Below are positions 18,683-28,222 of a stretch of DNA of 64,000 nucleotides, in pieces. The DNA lies in assembly GCF_015627175.1 (NCBI RefSeq), contig NZ_VTDQ01000004.1, positions 99,452-163,451 of the forward strand, given 5' to 3'. Source of the stretch: Acinetobacter pollinis. GTDB lineage: Bacteria; Pseudomonadota; Gammaproteobacteria; Pseudomonadales; Moraxellaceae. The position numbers and the translations under genes were made by a program. Under the pieces are notes generated by a model. The model was given only the letters and a program-made list of their open reading frames with translations, was not told where the DNA came from and did no database searches. The stretch's first letter is position 1, and the number at the start of each line of letters is the position of its first letter.

Positions 18683-18750
18683 ATCAATACAGATTCTAGA
18701 TGCTAAAAGCCTAAGTAGAGTAAAAAGCAATCCATAGCATAAACAAATCC

Positions 18751-18780
18751 ATCCCACTGCCAACGCAGTGGGATTTTTTT
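18751..18780 (+). terminator. Terminator after the YqaJ gene
   Basis: ATCCCACTGC pairs with GCAGTGGGAT around the loop CAAC, followed by seven T. Confidence 0.88.
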
Positions 18781-18813
18781 ATAACTCAAGAAAAGATAAA
18801 GGTGATTTAGATG

Positions 18814-19686
18814 ATGAAAGGTTTATTAATCACACCGCCAGTGTTAGGCAGAATTAGCATTGGTCGTGTTGTTGAAAAGAATGGTAAACGTCAACCTGAA
18901 AAAGATGATCAGTTTACCATTACCAGTCAAATTCAAAATAAGGAGGGGTGGGTAAAGCACCCCTTAGATGACAAGCTAAGAGTAAATAATGGTGATGCCA
19001 AATTACGTCAGATTCCAGTGCGGATGATCTTTAATGATCCTGAGCTGAACTTACGTGCTGAATATAACTTGTTTGATCGACAAACAGGTCGTCCGATCTG
19101 TGTAGGTAATGGCGAAGTCTGTCATCGCATGACACAGCAAGGGGTGGAAAAGCAAGTCTGTCCAACACCACATTTATGTCCGATGGGACAAAATGGTGCA
19201 TGTAAACCATATGGTCGTTTGTATGTGAACTTAGATGAAAGTGATGAACTCGGTACATTTGTATTTAGAACCACAGGCTTTAATAGTATTCGTACACTTG
19301 CAGCACGGCTTGCTTATTACCAAGCAGCCTCAAAAGACCGTTTGTCATGTCTACCATTGCAATTGGTGCTCAGAGGAAAAAGCACAACGCAGAGTTACCG
19401 TACGCCAATTTACTATGTCGATTTAACTTTGCCTGAAGGGGTGTCTTTACAAGATGCGATTCAACAAGCCAAAGAGTTAGATCAGAAAGCGAAAGAGAGT
19501 GGCTTTGACCAAAGTCAACTCGATGCGGTAGCGAAGTTGGGTTATCAAGCAGTGTGTTTTGATTTGGAGGAAGCAGAAGAAGAAGTGATAGATGAAAGCG
19601 AAGATGCTCAATCGTTAAAAGAACAGAAGATGGATGTCATGGATTTACAACATGGTTTGAAGTCATCGGTTCAGTCGGTGAGTTGA
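18814..19686 (+). CDS. Metal-binding protein, possible recombination directionality factor-like
   Basis: About 290 aa. A cysteine cluster (CVGNGEVC, then VCPTPHLCPMGQNGACKPYG, about residues 91-130) suggests a metal site, followed by LYVNLDESDELGTFVFRTTGFNSIRTLAARL. That order is typical of proteins annotated as hydrolase or metal-binding protein next to YqaJ and DUF932 genes, and resembles phiC31 gp3-type directionality factors. I cannot decide the function. The C-terminus is acidic and repetitive. ATGs occur at 18,811 and 18,814; AGGTG precedes both. Confidence 0.65.
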   Translation: MKGLLITPPVLGRISIGRVVEKNGKRQPEKDDQFTITSQIQNKEGWVKHPLDDKLRVNNGDAKLRQIPVRMIFNDPELNLRAEYNLFDRQTGRPICVGNGEVCHRMTQQGVEKQVCPTPHLCPMGQNGACKPYGRLYVNLDESDELGTFVFRTTGFNSIRTLAARLAYYQAASKDRLSCLPLQLVLRGKSTTQSYRTPIYYVDLTLPEGVSLQDAIQQAKELDQKAKESGFDQSQLDAVAKLGYQAVCFDLEEAEEEVIDESEDAQSLKEQKMDVMDLQHGLKSSVQSVS

Positions 19687-19778
19687 AGTTGAAGGGTTAT
19701 GGCTCAAATGTGTAGAAAAATAAGGTGTTGCCCTATCATTTGAGCGTAATCCGACGCTCCGTAAAATGGAGAAGAAGC

Positions 19779-20006
19779 ATGACGACATTTGTAGGGCAAA
19801 CTTTTCAGATCAATCAGTTAATCAATATTAAACAGGTTGTTGAAATCCTTGGTGTAAGTCGTTCAACGATTTATGAAATGATGGATGAGGATTCTCAATA
19901 CTATGATTCAACATTTCCTAAAAAAGTAACAATTACATCTAAGCGTATTGGTTGGTCAGCTTGGGAAATTCATCAGTGGATTGAAAAGAAGTTGGCAAAT
20001 CGATAA
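19779..20006 (+). CDS. AlpA-family transcriptional regulator/excisionase
   Basis: A 75-aa MerR/AlpA-like helix-turn-helix protein (NIKQVVEILGVSRSTIYEMM), ending with the family pattern IGWSAWEIHQWIEKK. AlpA proteins regulate integrase genes in P4-like elements and can act as excisionases. GGAGAAG precedes the ATG at 19,779; a longer upstream frame lacks such a site. It closes the recombination module and stands next to a terminator. Confidence 0.88.
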   Translation: MTTFVGQTFQINQLINIKQVVEILGVSRSTIYEMMDEDSQYYDSTFPKKVTITSKRIGWSAWEIHQWIEKKLANR

Positions 20007-20031
20007 AGGGAGTGGAATCTCCCTTTTTATC
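20003..20031 (+). terminator. Terminator after alpA-like gene
   Basis: AAAGGGAG and CTCCCTTT pair around TGGAAT, followed by T residues, overlapping the stop codon of the AlpA gene. Confidence 0.85.
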
Positions 20032-20228
20032 TAACTTAAAAGTAATCTTAATGATGTTTTATGAATAATAATGCTAGGCTAATCGGCGAACAGAAAGCAC
20101 ACTTTTTATATCATGGAGTAAATATCAGAGTGTTATTTTAGCTATGCTTGGTTTTAAGTTGTTTAGATACCTTATTCAAACTAGAATAATTTCTTTTACA
20201 AATTAAAAAAGTTTAAGTTAAATAACAA

Positions 20229-20256
20229 AAATGTAATTTTCAAGTCACTTCAATGT
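20229..20256 (+). promoter_or_regulatory. Candidate CopR box upstream of copC
   Basis: This 28-bp stretch matches the stretch 23,950-23,977 in the copSR/copAB divergent region at 22 of 28 positions, with identical blocks ATTTTC and GTCACTT. These are the only two cop promoters in the cassette, so it is a likely response-regulator site. The remainder of the 20,032-20,347 gap holds no gene. Confidence 0.55.
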
Positions 20257-20347
20257 ATCTCTTATTTTGGATAATACAATAAACACGCAGACAATCTTTT
20301 ATAGATGCACTGATGCAACAACGATTTTATTGGATAAGGGCTCATTC

Positions 20348-20725
20348 ATGACAAAGCTTAATAAACAATTTTCTAAATTTAAAACTGTGCTATTAGGTAC
20401 AGTTCTTTTTGCCTCTGCAAGCAGTGTATTTGCTCATGTTCAACTTGAGAGTGCAACGCCTGAAATTAATGCATCGGTTACCACCGCTCCAAGTAAAATT
20501 ACTTTAAATTTTGGTGATGAAGTGATGTTAATGTCGATGAAAGTGATAGATAGCCAAAAAAACAGCATACCTGTTGATTACAGTATGGATCATAGTATGA
20601 AAAAATCTTTTGATATTCCTGTGACAGGACTTACACAAGGAAAATATATGGTGGGCTGGGCTGCTATGGGTAAAGATGGTCATCACATGAAAGGGACTTA
20701 TACTTTTAGTATTGAGAGTAAATAA
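20348..20725 (+). CDS. copC: Periplasmic copper-binding protein CopC
   Basis: CopC/PcoC carries copper in the periplasm. The product of 125 aa has a signal peptide ending ASSVFA, and mature N-terminus H-VQLESATPE, the known Cu(II)-binding start with His1. The second metal-binding region is Met/His-rich (DYSMDHSMKKS, then GKDGHHMKGTYTF). AAGGG precedes the ATG at 20,348; a longer upstream frame would spoil the signal peptide. It is followed by copD after an internal hairpin. Confidence 0.9.
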   Translation: MTKLNKQFSKFKTVLLGTVLFASASSVFAHVQLESATPEINASVTTAPSKITLNFGDEVMLMSMKVIDSQKNSIPVDYSMDHSMKKSFDIPVTGLTQGKYMVGWAAMGKDGHHMKGTYTFSIESK

Positions 20726-20736
20726 TAGTATTGTAA

Positions 20737-20772
20737 AAAGCATTTGATCATACAGATGTGATCAAATGCTTT
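20737..20772 (+). terminator. 14-bp hairpin between copC and copD
   Basis: AAAGCATTTGATCA (20,737-20,750) pairs perfectly with TGATCAAATGCTTT (20,759-20,772). With only a short T-run it could partially end transcription after copC and lower copD expression. Confidence 0.65.
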
Positions 20773-20918
20773 AGATGATATTTGCTTCTTGGGAGATCAA
20801 ATCATAGTTTTTGCTGTGGTAAATTTCTAAATTCACATGAGATTTTGAGCTTTTTTACGAGGTCTTTTAAATTGTTTGAAGTCATATTTGAGCTAAATAC
20901 GTAAATTTGGGTAGCGGA

Positions 20919-21800
20919 ATGGGTTCAGAATATTGGGAGTATGCCAACTGGATAACAAAGGTTACTTTGTATTTAAGTGTCGCATGTATTATTGGTGGTT
21001 TATTTTGTTATTTTCTTTTTTATAGATATTTAGATTTTCAAAAAAAAATATTACATTACATTGGGTTTAGTACATGTTTGGGTTTTTTTTCTAGTTTACT
21101 CGGTTTAGGTGTGTTAATTGGTAGTTTTGCAGATGCTGGTATTTTAGGCATGTTTGATACCAATTATGCAAAGATCATTTTAAGTACAGCGACAGGTATG
21201 GTACATGTTGTACGGATTACTTGTTTTGCGTTACTCATTGCCTTGATGGGAGGAATATTTACGCATCATAAGGTACGAATGTATATGTGGGAGAAAGTGA
21301 GCTTTTTTTTCTTGCTGATTCCAATCATATATAGTTTTTCACAACTTGGGCATAGTGCAAACTTATCTATATTTCCTCAAATATTGTTGTCAGTGCATGT
21401 ATTGGTGATGTCTTTGTGGATGGGGTCATTGTACCCTTTGTGTATGGCAACTTTAAAAATTTCAGGTCTTGAACTGCAACAACGTATTCATTTGTTTGGT
21501 CGTATTGCATCGGTGATGATGGTGATATTGCTGTTGTGTGGCTTGAGTGTTGCATTGCTATTAATTAAGCATGTAGATGTGTTACTCACTACAGCATATG
21601 GCTATGGATTTATTCTTAAACTCTGTTTGGTAGCAGTTATTTTATTGCTTGCTGCGGTCAATAAGTGGTATTTAACCCCACGCCTAGAAATCCCTACATT
21701 TGCTAAAAAACTGACCTATGCTATTTTTTTTGAAATACTTATAGGTTTAAGTATCTTGGCAACAACAGGTTATATTACGACGGTGGTTGGGATTGAGTAA
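20919..21800 (+). CDS. copD: Copper resistance inner-membrane protein CopD
   Basis: CopD is thought to take copper through the inner membrane together with CopC. The 293-aa product has about eight hydrophobic helices, with conserved residues such as HSANLSIFPQILLSVHVLVMSLWMGSLYPL, which is the copper-resistance D-domain signature (shown here in part). The ATG at 20,919 is preferred over a TTG at 20,907; neither has a strong ribosome site. It ends 33 bp before the convergent copS. Confidence 0.85.
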   Translation: MGSEYWEYANWITKVTLYLSVACIIGGLFCYFLFYRYLDFQKKILHYIGFSTCLGFFSSLLGLGVLIGSFADAGILGMFDTNYAKIILSTATGMVHVVRITCFALLIALMGGIFTHHKVRMYMWEKVSFFFLLIPIIYSFSQLGHSANLSIFPQILLSVHVLVMSLWMGSLYPLCMATLKISGLELQQRIHLFGRIASVMMVILLLCGLSVALLLIKHVDVLLTTAYGYGFILKLCLVAVILLLAAVNKWYLTPRLEIPTFAKKLTYAIFFEILIGLSILATTGYITTVVGIE

Positions 21801-21833
21801 AGTGTCTTGATCTGTTGTATTGTCATAGTTGTA

Positions 21834-23207
21834 TTACTCAAATGTGATGGTAAAGGTAATTTCACCATCACATGATGTCACTTTAATTGATGCACCGTGT
21901 AAATCTAAAATAGATTTGGTAATAGCGAGTCCTAAGCCTGTTCCATCCTCCATACGTTGTCTAGAGGCATCTGTTCGGTAAAATCGATCAAATAGACGAG
22001 ATAACTGCTCTTGAGACAGTTCAGGTCCTTTATTTGTTATGGAGAAAATGGTTTTTTTGTTCAGGCGTTCACATTGCGTTTCAATGACAGATTGAGCTTG
22101 ACCATATTTAATCGCATTTGAAAATAAGTTACTTAACGCACGGCGTAAAAGGGAGGGGTTAGCATGTACAGTCGCTGTGCCAATATGTTGGAAAGTTATC
22201 TCTTTCTCTGCGGCAACTGCATCATAAAAGTCAATTAAAGTCTGTATTTCATGTTCTAGATGAATCTGCTGTCGTTGTGTGATGTGTAGTCCATGTTCTG
22301 TTTTTGCTAGAAATAACATATCTGAAATCATACGTGATAAATGTTCTAACTCTTCTAAATTTGAAAATAAGACTTCCTTGTAATCATTGATTTGGCGAGG
22401 GCGAGATACACACACTTGGGTTTGTGTCATTAGATTGTTGAGTGGTGTACGAATTTCATGTGCTAAATCTGAAGAAAAATCGGAAAGCTTGGCTAAAGCG
22501 GCTTTTAAACGGTCAAGCATGTCATTAAAAGCAATCGCCAGTGGTTGTAGCTCCAAAGGAATGTGATGTATTTCTAAACGCTCAGATAAATGTTGTGCTG
22601 AAATGCCTTCGGCAACTTGTGCCATTTTTTTGATAGGCCGCAATCCTCGCCATGCAGCTAACCAACCAAAAAACATAATGAATGTTGTGCCAGCTAATCC
22701 GATATATAAGAGTTGGTCTCTGAAATCATGTAAAAAATGTAGGTGTTCTGATGTGTCAATGCCAACAATAATTTGTATGGGTGGCGTGGTTGTATTGCCA
22801 TCGTGTTGTTCATATACCAAGCCATGATAAATCTTATGCTGATTTTCCCAGTTAAACCAAAAGCTATCTAGTACTGGTTTCTTAAGCTGGTCTTTATTGA
22901 TGTATTGAGGTGCGGATTGGAAAATAATATGACCAATCGGACGCTCAATTTGAACCACTAAATTATGATGACCTACCAGTGCATCTGTTAAATATGTATT
23001 GAGCTGGTCTGGGTTAATGTTATCTTGTTTTAAAATATGTTGTATGAGTTGGATTTTACCTTCGAGTTGTGCACGATCTTGCATCGAAAAGTGTTGGGTC
23101 ACTAAATGATGAATCATAAAACCCATACTGATAAGAAGAATGACAGTACAAATAGAAAAAATAATCGCAATTTTAAAGCTAATGGTGTTGAGAAGTTTAA
23201 TCATCAT
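21834..23207 (-). CDS. copS: Heavy-metal sensor histidine kinase CopS
   Basis: Sensor kinase of the CusS/CopS type. Two transmembrane helices (about residues 10-32 and 155-178) flank a periplasmic sensor loop, followed by HAMP, the phospho-acceptor motif [17 protein letters not shown]-box [10 protein letters not shown], and G-boxes [13 protein letters not shown]. Length 457 aa is normal. The start overlaps the end of copR by 11 bp, so both are translated from one transcript. It most likely senses periplasmic copper. Confidence 0.9.
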   Translation of the reverse strand: MMIKLLNTISFKIAIIFSICTVILLISMGFMIHHLVTQHFSMQDRAQLEGKIQLIQHILKQDNINPDQLNTYLTDALVGHHNLVVQIERPIGHIIFQSAPQYINKDQLKKPVLDSFWFNWENQHKIYHGLVYEQHDGNTTTPPIQIIVGIDTSEHLHFLHDFRDQLLYIGLAGTTFIMFFGWLAAWRGLRPIKKMAQVAEGISAQHLSERLEIHHIPLELQPLAIAFNDMLDRLKAALAKLSDFSSDLAHEIRTPLNNLMTQTQVCVSRPRQINDYKEVLFSNLEELEHLSRMISDMLFLAKTEHGLHITQRQQIHLEHEIQTLIDFYDAVAAEKEITFQHIGTATVHANPSLLRRALSNLFSNAIKYGQAQSVIETQCERLNKKTIFSITNKGPELSQEQLSRLFDRFYRTDASRQRMEDGTGLGLAITKSILDLHGASIKVTSCDGEITFTITFE

Positions 23208-23877
23208 TGACCTCTAACACATAGCCCATGCCCCGAACATTTTGTATGAGTTTTGGGCTGAAGCCATTATCAATTTTACTTCTTAGGCGTTTGATAGCAA
23301 CTTCAACCACATTGGTGTCGCTATCAAAATTCATATCCCATATTTGTGACGCAATGAGAGTTCTAGGTAAAATTTCACCTTGTCTACGCATAAAAAGCTC
23401 CATTAGAGCAAATTCTTTGGCTGTTAGATCAATTCGTTGCCCTGAACGAGTAATACGGCGTTTAATGAGATCAAGTTCAAGGTCGGCAATACAAATATTA
23501 TTTTCTTCTCGTTGCTGTTGTCCACGGCGTAATAGGCTTTTGATCCGTGCTAAAAGCTCAGCAAAGGCAAATGGTTTGATGAGGTAGTCATCTGCCCCTA
23601 AGTCTAGTCCTTTGACGCGATCTTCTATTTGATCTTTTGCAGTTAAAAATAAAATGGGCATGCTTTTACCCTGTTTTCGAATTTCTTGAATGACATGCCA
23701 GCCATCGAGTTTGGGTAGCATGACATCTAAAATAATTAAATCATACTCTTCATAAAGTGCCTGATGTTGAGCACTTATACCATCTTTCACCCAATCGGTA
23801 ATATAACCTGACTCAGTTAATCCTTGGGTGAGATAGTCACCTGTTTTTAACTCATCTTCAGCGAGTAATATTTTCAT
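23197..23877 (-). CDS. copR: Copper response regulator CopR (OmpR family)
   Basis: Receiver domain with acidic pocket AEDE and phospho-acceptor Asp in [15 protein letters not shown], Lys in [10 protein letters not shown], and a C-terminal winged helix ([14 protein letters not shown]). The 226-aa length fits CusR/CopR. It is divergent to copA and probably binds the box at 23,950-23,977 to drive both operons. Confidence 0.92.
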   Translation of the reverse strand: MKILLAEDELKTGDYLTQGLTESGYITDWVKDGISAQHQALYEEYDLIILDVMLPKLDGWHVIQEIRKQGKSMPILFLTAKDQIEDRVKGLDLGADDYLIKPFAFAELLARIKSLLRRGQQQREENNICIADLELDLIKRRITRSGQRIDLTAKEFALMELFMRRQGEILPRTLIASQIWDMNFDSDTNVVEVAIKRLRSKIDNGFSPKLIQNVRGMGYVLEVNDD

Positions 23878-23949
23878 ATCGATTCCTCAAATTAATGTGG
23901 CATAGGTCGTATCATAGCGAAATAAATTTAAAAAATTCGTGTATTACAA

Positions 23950-23977
23950 AGATGTCATTTTCGTGTCACTTAGATGT
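23950..23977. promoter_or_regulatory. Candidate CopR box between copR and copA
   Basis: It shares 22 of 28 positions with the box before copC. It lies about 70 bp from the copR start and 115 bp from copA, suitable for both divergent promoters. Confidence 0.55.
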
Positions 23978-24092
23978 TGGGGGCATTCTTTTATTTTAAT
24001 TCTTTAAGGTAAGTTGGAATCAAAAATAAGTTATCAAGCAGAGTTGATACATCTTTGACCTGAATACATATAGTTTTTTAAGAGTAATTGCT

Positions 24093-25832
24093 ATGTCAAA
24101 ACGTTTTATTCATATTTTATTGCTCAGCGCAGGGGTGTTGTCATCGACTTGGGCAACAGCAGCTGTAAAAACATATGATCTCACGATTGATAAAAAGAAT
24201 GTCAATGTGACAGGAAAATCACTGAAAAGACTGACTGTGAACGGTAAGTTTACAGCCCCTTTACTTGAATTTGAGGAAGGTGATGATGCTGTTATTCGTG
24301 TACATAACAATTTGAAAAATCAAGATACTTCATTACATTGGCATGGACTTATTTTACCAGGTGTTATGGATGGTGTGCCAGGACTTAATCAGTTTAATGG
24401 GATAGGCCCTAATCAGACCTATGAATACAAATTTAAAGTCATTCAAAATGGTACGTATTGGTATCACTCTCACAGTAAAGGACAAGAGCAAGACGGACTC
24501 TATGGCCCATTGGTTATTTATCCAAAAGGTAAAATTCCACTGGCAAGTTATGAAAAAACAGATCGTGACTATGTGGTGTTGTTGTCTGATTTTCACAATT
24601 CAGGTAGTGATGACATCATGAAAAATCTTAAAAAAGAGGCTGATTATTATCAAGATCAGCGAGAAACGGTTTTTGATGTACTGAAGCAGGTGAAACGAGA
24701 TGGTTTGAAGGCCACATGGAAAGATCGTTCAATGTGGAATCAAATGCGTATGCTAAAAACTGATATGTCTGATGTCACGGGTTATACCTGTTTAATGAAT
24801 GGCAAAACCCCTGAACAAAATTGGACAGGTGAGTTCAAATCAGGTGAAAAAATTCGTTTACGCTTTATTAATGCATCGGCGATGTCTTTGTTTGATGTAC
24901 GTATTCCAAATCTGAAAATGACTGTAGTTGCCGCGGATGGTCAACCTGTAAAACCTGTTCCTGTCGATGAGTTTCGTATAGGCACAGCAGAAACTTATGA
25001 TGTGGTGGTCGAGCCGAAACAAGCCAATTATCAGATTCAAGCAGAGTCGATTGATCGTAGCGGTTTTTCCATTGGTACATTACACAATGCCAATACCGTA
25101 CCTGTAAAACAGATTGAGATGCCTAAGCCACGCCCTCGTGCTTTGTTAACCATGCAAGATATGGGTATGGGGCATGCAGGTCACGATATGTCTTCAATGG
25201 GCATGGGTGATATGGACATGGGTGATATGGATATGGGAAGTATGAATCATGATATGTCATCGCATGCAGGGCATAATATGTCGACCATGAAAAAAGATAG
25301 TTCTACTAAGAATGCCACAGATCCTGTGTATGGTTGGGCGAATGCATCAACACCAATGGGTGAAAAGGCATTGCAATATAGTGACTTAAAATCATTAACG
25401 CCACAAAAAGATACCAGAGCACCTGATCGTGAAATCGAAGTTCGTTTAGGTGGTAATATGGAGCGTTATATTTGGACCATGAATGGGCAAAAGTATAGTG
25501 AATCACCACAGCCTTTAACTGTGAAATATGGTGAACGTGTACGTTTAAAATTTGTCAATGAAAGTATGATGGCACATCCAATGCATTTACACGGTATGTT
25601 TATGCAACTTGAAAATGGTCAAGACCCAAGCAATATGCCCAATAAGCATACTTTAATTGTGCCACCAGGTCAGACTGTTACTGCATTACTCACAGCTGAT
25701 GAATTGGGTGAGTGGGCAATACATTGTCACCTGATGTACCATATGGCGGCAGGTATGATGAATAAACTTGTAGTTGCCAATGTAAATACACCTGTACAAA
25801 AGCAGGAGGTAAATCTACATGAAAATCACTAA
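24093..25832 (+). CDS. copA: Multicopper oxidase CopA (PcoA-type)
   Basis: Periplasmic copper oxidase that gives copper tolerance. The four copper-ligand regions are LHWHG (about residue 81), WYHSHSKGQ (about 122), HPMHLHG (about 493) and HCHLMYHMAAGM (about 543). Between about 349 and 402 is a Met/His-rich insert with repeats of GDMDMG and GMGHAGHDM, typical for PcoA. The N-terminus MSKRFIHILLLSAGV looks like a Sec signal without the twin arginine expected for this family. The stop overlaps the start of copB by 14 bp. Confidence 0.93.
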   Translation: MSKRFIHILLLSAGVLSSTWATAAVKTYDLTIDKKNVNVTGKSLKRLTVNGKFTAPLLEFEEGDDAVIRVHNNLKNQDTSLHWHGLILPGVMDGVPGLNQFNGIGPNQTYEYKFKVIQNGTYWYHSHSKGQEQDGLYGPLVIYPKGKIPLASYEKTDRDYVVLLSDFHNSGSDDIMKNLKKEADYYQDQRETVFDVLKQVKRDGLKATWKDRSMWNQMRMLKTDMSDVTGYTCLMNGKTPEQNWTGEFKSGEKIRLRFINASAMSLFDVRIPNLKMTVVAADGQPVKPVPVDEFRIGTAETYDVVVEPKQANYQIQAESIDRSGFSIGTLHNANTVPVKQIEMPKPRPRALLTMQDMGMGHAGHDMSSMGMGDMDMGDMDMGSMNHDMSSHAGHNMSTMKKDSSTKNATDPVYGWANASTPMGEKALQYSDLKSLTPQKDTRAPDREIEVRLGGNMERYIWTMNGQKYSESPQPLTVKYGERVRLKFVNESMMAHPMHLHGMFMQLENGQDPSNMPNKHTLIVPPGQTVTALLTADELGEWAIHCHLMYHMAAGMMNKLVVANVNTPVQKQEVNLHENH

Positions 25833-26562
25833 TCAGATGATTTTTAAAATGATCGTATCTATGACATTGCTTGGACTCTCTCAGCTGAGTGTTGCAAGCA
25901 GTACAAATAATAGTCATAACCAGCATTTAGTAGAGCATGGTGCACAAATATATCAAGTGACTAAATTTACCAATGAATGGTCTTTGAATAAAGATAGTCA
26001 AGGGACTTTTGGCTCAAGTTTAGAAAGCTTGATTGGTACAGATGAAAACCGTTTATTTGTTAATGCCAATTTTAACAAAGGAGAAAGCCATCAACCAAAT
26101 TATAATGTGTCTACATTATATAGTCGTAATGTTGCTGACTTTTGGGATATTCAAGCAGGTTTAAAATATCAGGCGGAACGAAATAACTCAGATAGTCAGC
26201 GTATTAATGCTGTGATTGGTGTTCTAGGTTTAGCTCCTTACTTTTTTGAAACAAAGGCTTATCTTTATGCAGGTCAGTATGGTTTTTTAGGTGCTAGTGT
26301 AGAACTTGAAAGAGATTTTTTGTTGACTCAGAAACTTATTACACAACCGTATGTAGATGCAGAATTTATTTTTCGTGATCAAGCTAAAGAAGCTTCAAAA
26401 TTAGGCTTATCGGAACTTCAAACAGGGATAAAAACTCGTTATGAGATTAATAAGCGAATTCGTCCTTTTGTAGATGTGGCTTATGCCTATGAGAAAGGAA
26501 AGAAAGGTACAACTGTTGAAAAGGGTTGGCGATATGGTTTAGGTGTAGAGTTAGTTTTTTAA
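25819..26562 (+). CDS. copB: Outer-membrane copper resistance protein CopB
   Basis: CopB/PcoB family beta-barrel. After a signal peptide (ending SVASS) the 247-aa protein has the family core: WDIQAGLKYQ, PYFFETKAYLYAG and PYVDAEFIFRDQAKE, ending in an aromatic C-terminus (LVF). It is shorter than the classical protein because the Met-rich N-terminal extension is missing. Translation is coupled to copA by overlap. Confidence 0.88.
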   Translation: MKITNQMIFKMIVSMTLLGLSQLSVASSTNNSHNQHLVEHGAQIYQVTKFTNEWSLNKDSQGTFGSSLESLIGTDENRLFVNANFNKGESHQPNYNVSTLYSRNVADFWDIQAGLKYQAERNNSDSQRINAVIGVLGLAPYFFETKAYLYAGQYGFLGASVELERDFLLTQKLITQPYVDAEFIFRDQAKEASKLGLSELQTGIKTRYEINKRIRPFVDVAYAYEKGKKGTTVEKGWRYGLGVELVF

Positions 26563-26566
26563 ATAT

Positions 26567-26860
26567 GGGCCTGTAAATTATTTTGTGTAAGTTCCACTTT
26601 TTATAAATGACCTTTTAATCGGTCATCGAAATTAATCGTAAACCAATTTATTGCTAAACGCCAATTTTGAATCGGCATTGTCCACTTCTTAGCTGTATTT
26701 GATGTGGCTAAGAAAATCTCTTTTTTCACCGAATCATCTGAAGAGAATATTTTACGCTTTTTCGTTGAGTGACGTATTACACGATTCAATTGCATTCGTT
26801 GTATAAATTGCATGACGGATTTCAGCTGGATAGCTAAATATTGGTTGGATACTTTTCAAC
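26567..26860 (-). pseudogene. IS256-family transposase remnant with one IS end
   Basis: The reverse strand encodes the C-terminal end of a mutator-type transposase (VIRHSTKKRKIFSSDDS, then KKWTMPIQNWRLAINWF), stop at 26,601. Upstream, YPAEIRHAIYTTNAIES lies in another frame and is followed by a small deletion, so the gene is broken; most of the element is missing. The terminal inverted repeat GGGCCTGTAAATTATTTTG begins at 26,567, 4 bp after the copB stop. It marks one edge of the copper cassette. Confidence 0.8.
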
Positions 26861-26862
26861 TT

Positions 26863-26886
26863 AGGGGAGCGAAAGCTCCTTTTTTC
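26863..26886 (+). terminator. Terminator beyond the IS remnant
   Basis: GGAGC-GAAA-GCTCC stem followed by six T. It may serve copAB if transcription passes through the remnant. Confidence 0.7.
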
Positions 26887-27047
26887 CTTTTGTTATGGAT
26901 TATTTTCTACTTATGTTGTTTTTAAACTAAAAGATAATAATTAGTGTTAACTTTATAAGTTATTGTTTTTATTTAATTTTATTAATAAATTCTTAATATT
27001 ATTCATATATTTTTGTATGGATTCTAATCTTAAAGTATAGGTTTATT

Positions 27048-27725
27048 ATGCATGATGAGCATCATTATTCAGCAAATTCAGGGTGGTTAAGAGCATCTAT
27101 ATTAGGGGCAAACGATGGAATTATATCTGTTACTAGTTTATTGCTTGGAGTTATAGCTGGAGGGGCTAGTAACCAAACAATTGTTATAACATGTATAGCA
27201 GCGATTGCTTCAGGGGCTTTTGCGATGGCGGCTGGGGAATATATCTCAGTGAAATCACAGCAGGATATCGAAAGGTCTGATTTAAAAAAAGAAGAAACAG
27301 AGTTATATTATAATCCTGAAAAAGAGTTGAAAGAGCTGCAAAATATTTATATAAGCCGAGGCTTGGATGAGAAACTTGCACGAGAGGTAGCTATTCAACT
27401 CACAGAACACAATGCATTAGAAGCCCATGCTCGAGATGAAATAGGCATTAACGATCAAGGAGCTGCACAGCCATTACTTGCTGCTTTTTCATCAGCAGTA
27501 GCATTTTTTTTGGGGGGTATTATTCCCCTAATGTCTATAATTTTTTCGCTCAAAGAGCATATGGAATTTAGCATTATTATGTCAGGAATTATTGCACTGA
27601 CTATTTTGGGTGGTTTTTCAGGTTATATGAGTGGATTAAAAATACATAAAAGTATTATGAGAATTGTATTCTGGGGAGGATTCTCTATGTTTGTTACATT
27701 TAGTGTGGGAAGCATTTTTAAGTAA
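27048..27725 (+). CDS. VIT1/CCC1-family iron or manganese transporter
   Basis: Membrane transporter of the VIT1/CCC1 type that exports or sequesters Fe/Mn. The N-terminal signature is GWLRASILGANDGIISVTSL, followed by GAFAMAAGEYISVKSQQD, a cytoplasmic metal-binding helix pair rich in Glu (about 80-140), and three more helices (about 145-225). The 225-aa length is normal. It stands alone between the IS remnant and a gene-free region. Confidence 0.88.
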   Translation: MHDEHHYSANSGWLRASILGANDGIISVTSLLLGVIAGGASNQTIVITCIAAIASGAFAMAAGEYISVKSQQDIERSDLKKEETELYYNPEKELKELQNIYISRGLDEKLAREVAIQLTEHNALEAHARDEIGINDQGAAQPLLAAFSSAVAFFLGGIIPLMSIIFSLKEHMEFSIIMSGIIALTILGGFSGYMSGLKIHKSIMRIVFWGGFSMFVTFSVGSIFK

Positions 27726-28222
27726 TTAAAAAGAGATATCGAATTAAAAAAGTTGGCTAAGCTATTACTCCCATGAAACTATTTTTAAGGTCATGGGAGA
27801 TAATAAAACTGTTGTGACTACATATCTTTAAATCAAAATTTCTATGTATAGTAAATTTTAGAGAATTCATACTAGAGATAATCTTAGATGCTATTTTAAA
27901 CTCAAACATGACCGCTCAAGTTAGCGATCAAGATACCGCTCAAGCTCAAGCATATGTAAGTCAGCTCATTGCTCGGATGAACAAAGAGCAAGAGTATAGT
28001 CTGATTGAGCTCATGGGTTAATTAGTCTTTCACATTGGTAACATTTCAAAAACTATTTGAATCTTGCTATTGAAAGTAACTTAATAAAACGAACGGTTCC
28101 AGAGAACCTGAAAATTCCAAAACTTAGATATAAATGAGAGCTATGATTAATTCTTTATTTAATTTTCAAGATGAATGAAAAGAGCTATATACTTTTGAGT
28201 ATACAGCTCTTAAATGATTAAT
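27726..28222. other. Gene-poor stretch with a possible 37-aa ORF
   Basis: The only notable frame is at 27,908-28,021 (MTAQVSDQDTAQAQAYVSQL...), which is open upstream without a clear start and looks like the tail end of a lost gene. No ribosome site was found. Otherwise I see nothing recognisable. Confidence 0.4.

Noticed and set aside
20032..26562. Copper cassette as a complete composite transposon
   Set aside because: Only one IS end was found, on the right; no matching copy on the left.
27908..28021. 37-aa ORF in a gene-poor region
   Set aside because: No ribosome site and open upstream; probably a fragment. Described within the gap entry only.
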